A program made the translations under genes and the position numbers. A stretch of 13,734 nt of DNA from Pelagophyceae sp. CCMP2097. Lineage: Eukaryota; Sar; Pelagophyceae. The stretch spans positions 1-13,734 of the forward strand of contig MU657254.1 in NCBI GenBank assembly GCA_026770575.1, in the 5' to 3' direction. Positions within the stretch are counted from its first letter, which is position 1. The number at the start of each line of letters is the position of its first letter. The notes under the pieces are model-generated. The model was not told the origin of the DNA and did no database searches. It worked only from the letters and a program-made list of their open reading frames with translations. Positions 1-9,600 of the stretch are shown here, piece after piece.

Positions 1-136
1 GCCGACGGCCACGCCGACAACCTCTGCAATGCCATTGCCGCTCCCCAGCGCGGCGCCGACCGGCGTGCCGGCGGCGGCGCCCTTGGCGGCACCCTCGCCG
101 TGGCGGCGTCCGTTGGACGGGGCTGTCCGTTGGTGA
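1..136. other. Low-complexity Gly/Ala/Pro coding-like tract at the left edge
   Basis: This GC-rich tract has no stop in several frames. Read on the minus strand it gives a Gly/Ala/Val-rich peptide with glycine-zipper-like spacing (GAAKGAAAGTPVGAALGSG). Read on the plus strand in frame 2 it gives a Pro/Ala/Thr-rich peptide that ends at a TGA at 134-136. Third-position GC cannot separate the two, because both frames place their third codon positions on the same bases. It may be the end of a neighbouring gene cut by the window, or non-coding. No start codon or splice site can be assigned. Confidence 0.25.
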
Positions 137-436
137 CTTCAACTCGACGGGAGGGTGGCTTACGCGACGCGTGTCGTAGACGAGCAGGGCGTGGACGAGC
201 ACAGTCAGACAAGGAGCCACAGAGATCAACTCAACGGGATGGGGAAAGCAAACCACTTGATCGAAGAGGGGGGCTTCGACTATCACCGTGGGCACGACCC
301 GTCGGAGCGACCCTTTGCCACTGCCAACTCGTTCCAGTACACGCGCCAGCAACAACGCACCATCCGCATATCCCGGACCGACTTTCCAGTATCCACCAGC
401 CCCGAAGCCCGGCGACCCTTATTGAGCGTTGTCTGA
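137..436 (+). CDS. Possible coding exon or 3' end of an upstream gene, unrecognised
   Basis: Frame 2 is open from just after the TGA at 134-136 to the TGA at 434-436 and encodes about 99 hydrophilic residues rich in His, Arg, Gln and Asp. I counted codons from 155 on: about 72% G or C at third positions against about 46% at second positions, which is the pattern expected of real coding sequence here. I recognise no domain and see no signal peptide or membrane segment. Two readings fit. It may be the terminal exon of an upstream + strand gene. Alternatively it may be an extra 5' exon of the giant ARM gene, spliced from a GT at 428 to the AG at 602-603, which would keep phase with the ATG at 610. 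There is no clear acceptor or ATG at its left end. Confidence 0.35.
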   Translation, partial: LQLDGRVAYATRVVDEQGVDEHSQTRSHRDQLNGMGKANHLIEEGGFDYHRGHDPSERPFATANSFQYTRQQQRTIRISRTDFPVSTSPEARRPLLSVV

Positions 437-609
437 AAACTTGTCGTCGTCGCGAGGTGGGACAGGGTACCCCGCGCCGGGCTGCACGGGCCGGGCTCGG
501 TGCCCGACGTGCCTAGAGAGAGGCGCCTCCCGCGTCGGCCTCGAGAGCTTTCCTTCGGGGAGCCGCGCCTGCTCGAGCCTCGGTGGCGGTCCTCGTCGTC
601 TAGGGTGCG
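437..609 (+). other. Short gap or 5' leader before the giant ARM gene
   Basis: This 173-bp stretch lies between the TGA at 434-436 and the ATG at 610. It has no clear TATA box. It ends in a possible splice acceptor (tcgtcgtctag, AG at 602-603) seven bases before the ATG, so part of it could be a 5' UTR intron. Otherwise I see nothing that can be called a regulatory site. Confidence 0.3.
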
Positions 610-3600
610 ATGGCCAAAGTCCTCGAGGCGCTCATCGCCAAGGGCCGGCGCGTGCGCCGGCCCCGCGAGCAGAAGGAGGTCGCCTTCGGCCTCTGCGACC
701 TCTCGACGCACGGTACGGTTTCGATCTTCGCGTGTCAACGTCGCGACCTGCGTCGACGCGCGTCGGCCCCTGTAGAAGAGCTGCACGAGCGCATCGTGAA
801 GAAGGGCGGCATCAAGTCGCTGATCGCGCTGCTCAAGGGCTCGAGCGACAACGAGGCGCAGCGCTTCGCGGCGCTGGCCATTGCGAACGTGGCCTCCGTA
901 CCAGAACACGCAGCGTCCCAACGGCCTGCTCGCGAACGTGTAGCGGCGACGGAGGAAGCTGCAAGAGACTTCGATCGTCCACAAGTGTCTGGACGAGACT
1001 CCCCGAGGGCAAGGGGTCGCGCAACAGCCCGACGCTGCGGTGTAGGCACCGTTCAACCGGCTGGCCATCGTCGCCGAGGGCGTCATCACGTACCTCGTCG
1101 ACTACACGGCGAATAATGAGTTCGACCTCATAGCGCGGCAGTATTGCGCAATGGCGCTGGGGAATCTGGCCGCAGAGCCGGAGTCTCACGAGGAAATCGT
1201 CAAGACCGACGGCATCGCCGCGTTGATGGCGCTCTTGAAGACGGAGGACATCGAGTCGGGCAGATACGCCGTTTGATCGCAGCGCGAGTTTGGATAACGT
1301 TCAAGAGTCGGGCCCTCGACCCCTCGGAGCCGAGGGCCCTTCAGACTTTTCCCGGCGCCTCTTTGGAGGTCTGAATGCGGTCTGAATGCGGCCGCGTTAG
1401 GCGTTTGCGCTGTCTAACTTGGCGGCCAACGCGAACCACCGCCAACAAATCGTCGACGAGGGCGGTGTCGCGGCGCTCGTGGCCCTAGCCTGCTGCGAGG
1501 ATGCCAACGCCCAGCGGCAGGCCATGGCGGCGCTGCGGGGGCTTTGTATTTCGCCGCAGTTTCGGCCTTTAGCGGTGCAAGAAGGCATTTTGGACCCCAT
1601 CGTGTTGATGGCGCGGACCGACGAGATCGATGTGCTGCGCGAGGTCGCGGCGGCGCTGAACTGCTTGTCGTCGGTCGAAGAGAACAAGATGGAGATTTGT
1701 GATCGGTCCATTTCCACAATCATCGCCATGCTTTTATCGGGTGACATGGAGACGGAACGGCACGCCTGCTGCTGCGTCGCCAACCTCGTCGAGCTCGCGG
1801 AGCTGCACGGCCGCCTCCTCGAAGAGCGAGGGCTGGCGCCGCTTGTGGCGCTGGCGCTGACCGACGACGTCAACACCAAGGGCGAAGCGTCTCGAGCGAT
1901 TGCAAACCTTGCGAGTAATGCAGACGTCCAGCACATTCTGCTTAAGGAGGGCGTCTTGCCTTCCATGGTCGCCGCGCTGGGCATCGACGACATCAACTGC
2001 CAGCGCTTTGCGGCGCTATGCCTGGCGAACCTGGCGACGACGATCGCGTCGCAGATCAAAGTCGTCCAGGCAGGGGCGATCCGCCCTCTAATAGCTTTAG
2101 CGAAGAAGCCCGACGGTCAGCTCGAGGGCCGGCGATACGCCGTGCTGGCCATTGCCAATTTGTCGGCGACGGTGGCCAACCACGCGGTGATGATCGAAGA
2201 AGGCGTCTTAAACGCTCTCTTTTCGCTGTCGAATTCCGCAGACGCCATGTCGCAGTACTACGTCGGCTGCGCCTTGGCGAACTTGTCCTGCCACGAGGCG
2301 AACCACGCCATCATGGTCGAGCAAGGGGGTTTGCAGCCGTTGATCACTTTATGCTACGCGGCCGATCCAGATGTCCACCAACAAGCCGCCGCCGCTCTCC
2401 GGGGCATCTCCGCGTCGCCGGAGAACAAGATGAAGGTCGTGCAAGAAGGCGGGCTGGAGCCTCTGACGAGGCTGCTGACTTCGGACGACGTTGAGATTCT
2501 GCGGGAAGTGTGCGCGGCTTTGAACAATCTCTCGCTGTCAGACGAGAACAAGTTCGAAATCGCAAAGTCCGGGGCCGTGTCGCCATTGATCGCGCACTGC
2601 CAGTCGGACGACATGGTTATCGCAGCGCAGGCGGCGGCGTGCCTGGCCAATTTAGCAGAAATGGACGAAAACCAGCCCATCATCGCCCGAGACGGCGGCG
2701 TCCGGCCGACGATTGCGGTGATGCGCTCCAGATACGTCGAGGTGCAGCGCGAGGCCGGCCGGCTTTTAGCGAATTTGTGCTCGTCTGACAGCGAGACGTC
2801 GGACCAGATTGTCACAGGCGGCGGGCACCAATTATTGATCTCCTACCTCCTCTCGCAGGACACGGCGTGCCAGCGCGTCGGGGCTCTGGGCATCGGCAAC
2901 CTCTGCACGCAGGAGCGGCACCGCGTGCCGCTGATGGAGAGCGGCGTTTTGGAGCCTTTATGTACGTTGGCGAGGTCGGAAGACATCGAGCTGGAGATCC
3001 AGCGCTACGCCGTCCTGGCCATTGCGAACCTGGCGTCGGCGGTGGACAACCACGCCGCGTTTGTGGCGGAGGGGATGCTGCCTCTGCTCATTTCGTTGTC
3101 GAACGCGCCGGACGCTGAAGTGCGGCAGTACGCGGCTTATGCTTTAGTAAAAGTCGCCCAGAACGCAGACGTGCGCAAGGAGGTCACCGACGAGGGCGGC
3201 TTGGAGCCCGTGCTATATCTGGCGAGGACGGACGAGCCGGAGATCCAGGTGGAGGTGATTCCGGCCATTTGCACTCTGTCGTTTGCGGAAGAAAACAAAG
3301 TCGACATCGCCAAGAACGGCGGCCTGCCGCCCATCATCAACGCCATCCGCGACGCCAACGTCGAGACGGCGAGGATGGCCTGCTGCGCTTTGGCGAACCT
3401 GTGTGAGATTGTGGAGAATACGGCACTGATTATGGACCACAACCCTGTCCCCGCTCTGCTGGAAGTTTTGGTCAACCAGGCCCCAATCGTGCAGTGCGAG
3501 GCGGCGCGCGTGTTGGGCAACCTGGCCGCGAACATTGAATATGGGGATGTTATTCTGAGAGCGGGGGCGCAAAAGTACTTGTTGATTATGCTGCGTTCCG

Positions 3601-6600
3601 AGGACCCGAGGTGCCAAAGAATGGCGGCTATGGCTTTATGCAACCTCTCTTCGAACTTGGCGAACCAGCCGAAGATGATCCAGGACGGCGTTCTGGAACC
3701 GGTGATTGGGGAAGCGCACTTGGCTTTAGACCCCAAATCACGGTCGGATTTCGAATGCGTCCGCTACTGCCTCCTCGTCGTGGCCAACCTCGCGGTCTCG
3801 CGCACGAACCACTCGACTTTGACCGACGAGGCGCTGACGACGCTGGCCGCGTTTGGCAAGCATCGGGACGTGAAATGCCGGCAGTACGCCATCTTCGCTT
3901 TAGGGAATCTCTGCGCCAACGCCGAAAACCTCGAGAAAGTGGTCGAGGCGGGGTGTTTGAAGATGTTAATCCGCTACGCGTTTCCGTCGACAGACTCGGC
4001 TATTGCAGACGTCCAGTTCCAGGCGATCGCAGCCATCAGAGGCCTGGCCACGCACCCGGCGATCCGCCTGCAGCTCGTGCGCGAGGGCGCTTTGGAGCCT
4101 TTGATCTTGGCGGCGAACTCGGACTCTGTGGAAGTGCAGCGCGAGGTCGGCGCGGCACTGTGCAACTTGGCTTTAGGGGAGGAAAATAAAGTGACCATGG
4201 CCCGCTCCGGTGCCTTGCGCGCCCTCGTGGCGTTGATGCAGTCGCGCGACGCCGTGCGGGAGACGCATGCCTGCGCCTGCGTCGCAAACCTCGCGGAGAT
4301 GGTCGAAGGACGCACGCAGCGAAGGCTTTTGGACGAGGGCGCTCTGCGGTTTTTGCTTTTATTAGCCTCTTCACCAGAAGCCGAGGTGCGGCGCGAGGTG
4401 GCGCGCGCTTTGGCTTTGTTCGCAGCGAAGCGCGACTCGCAGTCGCATTTGCAGAAAGCGGGGGCCGTGCCCCAAATGGTGAATTTCGCTCGCGGCGAGG
4501 ACCAAGTCGCAAGGCGCTTCGGCGTTTTGGCCATTGGAAATTTGGCCATCGTTTCTTCCAACCACCAGGAGCTCTTCGACTCGGGCGCCGTCGCCGCTTT
4601 ATTACCGCTGGCATCGAGCGACGACCTCGAGACGCGGCGATGCGTGGCCTTTGCTTTATCCAATGTAGCTGCAAATGAAAAGAACCACCGCGCTTTAGAA
4701 CGCGCCGGGGCTTTAAGGCCTTTGGTGCACCTTTTAAAGGAACCGGACCAGGACACGCATTTGCAGGCCTGCCTGGCCATCCGGCAGTTGGCGCTGACGC
4801 CAAAGTGTCGCTTCCAATTCGTGGAGATGAAAGGCTTGGCCCCGCTCCTCGACCTCGCCGACAAGTCCGAAAGCGTGGAAGTGTTGCGCGAGGTGGCCGC
4901 CGCTTTACGGAACCTCTCATTATCCGAAGCGAACAAGGTCGCGATTGTGCAGGCAAACGGGATGGACGCTCTCATTAAGTTCGCCCACTCGCTCGACGTC
5001 GAGATCGCCCACCAGGCCTGCGGCGTCTTGGCCAATTTAGCGGAAGCGCTGGAGAACCAGGGGCCGATGATCGAGACGGGTTTGCTGCAGCACTTGAAGT
5101 ACGTTTTACGGTCGAAATCTATCGACGTGCAAAGGGAGGCTGTCAGAGCTATTGCCAATCTGTCGGCAGAGTACGCCAACACCGCGGCAATCGTCTCCGC
5201 CGGCGCTTTATTGCCGATCGTGCCAACTCTGTCGTCGCCCGACTTTTTGTGCCAGAGGTACGCTGCGATGGGCATTGCCAATTTAGCTACTAATATGTCC
5301 AACCAGGAAAAAATCATGCAGGCCGGCGCCCTGCAGCCTTTGATCTCTTTAGCAAGACGCGACAGCGGCGATCTGGAGTCGCAGAGGTACGCGGTTTTCG
5401 CCCTTTGTAATGTCGCAGCGACTCGGCAAAATCACACTCAGTTGGTACAAGCCGCCATCGTCGAGCTCTTGGCCGCTTTACTCGAGGACGAAGACGCCCA
5501 GACCCGCAACGCGGCCTGCTTCGCGGTGGCGAACCTGGCGTCGAATCCGGAGAACCACGACGAGATTTTGGCCCACGGCTGCCTCGGGCCTTTAATTGCC
5601 TTTGTAGCGTCAGACGACCCGGCCGCACAATTAAGAGGCGTCCAGGGCCTGCGGGGCTTGTCGACGGACGTGCAGCTGCGTGACGAGATTGTTGCCAGAG
5701 GCGGGCTGGAGCCTTTGCTGAGGCTGACGGCGTCGCAGGACGTAGAAGTGCAAACGGAGACTCTGGCCACTTTATGCAACCTCTCTTTGAGCGGCTGCAT
5801 CGGCGACAACCCTTTGAAATTCTTAGATGCGGTCAACGTGCAGACGCTGATTTCGTTTCTGTGCTCTGCTGATACGACTTATCGGTTGTTTGCCGCCGTA
5901 GCTCTTGGCAATATCGCTTCAGACAAAGGCCTACAAGCAGCTTTAGTCGACGGCGGCTCGCTCGGACCGCTCGTCGCAGTCGGCAACGCCGCGGATTTGG
6001 AGACTCAAAGATGTATCGCGTACGCTTTATGCAACCTCGCGGTGGAACCCGCGCGGCGAAAGGCCATCGTCACCGAGGGCGGCCTCCCCCCGATCATCTC
6101 GCTGGCCTGCTCCGACGACGCGGCGGACGTGCGCGCGGCGGTGTCGACGCTGCGCGGGCTGAGCTCGGCGCCGGAGGCGCGGCGGCCCATCATCGTCGCG
6201 GGGGCTTTAGAGGCTCTGGCCGTGGCCTCTGAGATCGAAGACGTCGAGATCCGCCGAGAGTGCGCCGCCGCTCTGAACTCGCTGTCGTTAAACGAGCAGA
6301 ACAAGGTGGACATCGGCGAGTCTTCCGCGTTGGAGTGCGTCGTGTCGCTGGCGAGGGCGCCGGACGTCCCTACCGTGAGACAAGCTTGCGGCGCATTAGC
6401 CAACCTCTCGGAGAATGAGTCTTCCCACCAGTACATCCTCGTCTGCTCCTGCGCGGGCCACAAGGACCGCGGCGTGGCGTTTCTGGCCGAGCTGGCCACT
6501 TTGTACGATGTTGGGCTGGTCCGGGAGGTCACCCGGTGTTTAGCCAACCTGTGCGCCAACCAGCAAGCACATTCGAAACTCTTAAACTGCCACAAGGGCA

Positions 6601-9600
6601 CGCGCTTCGAGTCCATCTCCGCGGCGCTGGTCGCGGCGGCTGGCAACGCCGACGCTGTTGTTTCGAGGTTTGCTACCGTGGCTTTAATGAATCTAGCCAC
6701 GTCGCCTGCCAACCACGCCGCCATGCTTTCAGCCGGCTGCGTCGAGCCCTTGGTCGCTCTGGGCGGCGGTGCCGTGCGCAGGTGGACGCGCATCGGGGCG
6801 GATGGGGCGCCTTCTTTGGAAGTGACGGAAGTCGACGATGACTCGGACGACGACGTCCTCTCGCGGCCTACGTCACCAAACGCTTTAAAAAGGCTTTCCG
6901 CGGCGCCTTTGGCAACGGCGTCGACGGTGCTGCCCTGCGCGGAGGACTCGCGCGCAGAGATGCAGCTTTGTGACGAGCTAGGGTACGACTTGGAGGCTAG
7001 ACGGTACGCTTGCTTGGCTTTGGGCAACCTCTTATCGGACCACTCGAACCACGACGCTGTCTTCGCCGCGGGCGGTTTGACGGTGTTGGTGGATTCTTTG
7101 GCGCAGGACGATTTAGAATTAAGGTTTGGCGCTGTGTACGCGTGCACGAAGATGGCCACGCGCGCCGCCAATCACGAGGAAATGGTCGCGGGGAACATTA
7201 TAGCGCCTTTAGTCTTACTAGCCGGCGACGGCGACGAGCACGCGCGGTGCCAGGCCTGCGCCACGCTTCGCCATTTATCCACGCACCCAGAATCCAGAGT
7301 GGCCATCGTCGCCGGCGGCGCCCTGTCGCCTTTGGCGGCCGCCGCTCTGGCGCCGCAGCTCGAGACACAAAGAGAAGTCGCCTCGTGCCTCTGCAACTTG
7401 GCGCTGACAGATTCGAATCGCGCGGACATGGTCTTATCGGGGTGCGCGGCGCCGCTTCTCCAATTGGCGCAGTCGCAGGACACCGAAGTGGCGCGCTTCG
7501 CCTGCGGCGCCTTGGCGAACATTGCGGAGGACCCGATGACGCACCGGGCGCTGGCGCACCATTTGAATGGCATGCATACTCTGACTTACCTCATGCGATC
7601 GAGGCACGTCTCCGTGCACAGAGAGGCCACTCGGGCCATTTCCAACCTCTTATCCTCCGAGGCGTCACACGCTCTATTTATCGCGGAGGACGGCCTGCGG
7701 TCTTTGTTCTCCGTGGCGGCTTCGAGGGACGCAGAGTGCCTCTACAACGCTGCTCTCTGCTTTAGAAAGCTCTCTCCTAACCTCGCCAACCACGACGCCA
7801 TCGTCGCCAAGGGCGGCCTGCAGCCCTTGGTCGGGCTGGTGGCGCAGCGCAACGTCGAGACGCAGCGGCAGGCGGCGGCGGCTTTGCGGGACATGGCGTC
7901 GAATAAAGATCACAAAGTAACGTTCGCAGAAGAAGGCGGCCTGCGCTGCGCCATCGCCGTGGCGCGCGAATCGGACCTGCAGCTCCGCATTCTGGGCATC
8001 GGCACGCTGCGCCACCTCTCGCTGTCCTCCAGGGTGAAGCGGCCCATCGTGCGCGAGGGCGGCCTCGGCCCGGTCTACGAGTGCCTCTTGGGTGAGCGGC
8101 CAAAGGGCGAAGACGAGATCGGTACGGCGCACGGCCTCGATTTGGACTTGTTGGCGCAGTGTGCCGGCCTTATAGGTAATTTAGCAGAAGACCCGCAGAA
8201 CCAGGTCGCTTTAGTTCGCGACGGGGCGTTCGCGCCGTTGGTCAGACTCGCCCGAGTGCCGCACGCGGGCATCCAGATGGACGTCGCTCGCGCTTTATGT
8301 TCCATCTCGGCGCACCCGGACAACCAAGTTGGTGTTTTTGGTCCGGATGAGTTAAAAGCTTTATTTGAGTTGGCCATGAACTCCGAGGAGAATTGCGGGC
8401 GCGACGCCGCCATTGCGATCGGCAACCTCTCGACGATAACGAAGAATCAGCTCATGATGGTCGAGCTGGGAGCTTTAGAGCCGCTCGTGGCTTTGCTGGG
8501 TTCGCCGCACGTCTCGTGCCAGCAGTTTGCGGCAAGAGCTTTATGCAGACTCTCCGCGCACACTTCCAACCAGCCGAAGGTCGTCGCCGCGGGGGGGCTC
8601 TCGCTGCTGATCCGCGCCTTGAAGTCGGAGGACGCGGAAGTGCGGCGCTTTGCGGGCATGGCGCTGGTGAACGTTTCCGTCCACGAGGCGAACAAGGGAA
8701 AAGTCGTCAAGCTCGACGGCCTCCGGCCTTTGATCGAGATGCTCGGCGACGGCGGCAGCGAGCTGTGCCGGCGCTACGCGGCCATGGCACTTTCCAATTT
8801 GACGAATGAGAAGTCGAACCAGGAGCACGTCGTCAAACATGGAGCCATCGAACCTTTGATCCGCATGATCGGCGACGCGGAGGCGTTCCCCGAGTGCGCT
8901 AGATACGCCGGGTTCGTGCTCTGCAACGTGGCCGCGAACCGCGCGAATCGAGTGCCTTTAGTGAGAGCCGGGGCTGTATTACCGTTGGTGGCCATGGCCG
9001 CCAGCCCCGAAGGCGCTTCCGCTTTAGAAGTCCAGCGGAGCGCGGCTTTGGCGCTGTACAACATCTCCTGCGCGTCGGCGAACCAAATTGCCATGGTAAA
9101 GGCGCAAGCGACGCCGGCTTTGGTGCAGCTGTGCTCGTCCATAGACGTCGACTGCAAAAGGTTCGCGATCATGGCTCTCGCCAATCTTGCCGCAAACGTC
9201 CACACGCGGTCCACGGCGACGCGCGGGGGTGGTTTACAAGCGGCTTTAAAACTCCTTTCCGATTTCGAAGTTGACGTGCGAAGATACGCCTGCATCGCCC
9301 TCGGTAACATGGCGAATTTTCCCACGACGCAAGTCCAGCTCATCGTGCACGGCGGGTTGCCTCTTGTCTTGGGTTTAGCGGGTGATGTGACGGACGTGGA
9401 TTCGCAAAAACAGGCTCTCATGTGCCTGGTCAACGTCTCCTCCAATGAGTCCAACCACCAGGCCCTAGTCCAAAAAGGCACCCTCCCGCTTCTAATGCAG
9501 CTCGCGACGGCGTCGCCCGACGACTGCGTGCGCGAGTACGCCACGTTCAACTTGGCGAACATGGCCTCTGATCCCCTTTTGCTGTCGAACATCGGCCGAG

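Noticed and set aside
283..1089. 268-codon open frame on the minus strand across the start of the ARM gene
   Set aside because: It lies opposite exons and introns of the ARM gene, is Arg/Ser/Leu-rich without a recognisable fold, and such antisense frames are common in GC-rich genes.
1419..1421. TTG at 1419 as a translation start
   Set aside because: It is the Leu codon of an ARM core (ALSNLAAN) whose first half comes from 1401-1418 and the upstream exon ending at 1270.
3974..5317. 447-codon open frame on the minus strand
   Set aside because: It is fully inside the long ARM exon, its third positions fall opposite the third positions of the real frame, and its Ser/Lys/Ala/Cys-rich product simply mirrors the repeats.
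6005..7171. 388-codon open frame on the minus strand
   Set aside because: It is antisense to the ARM exon and has no independent protein features.
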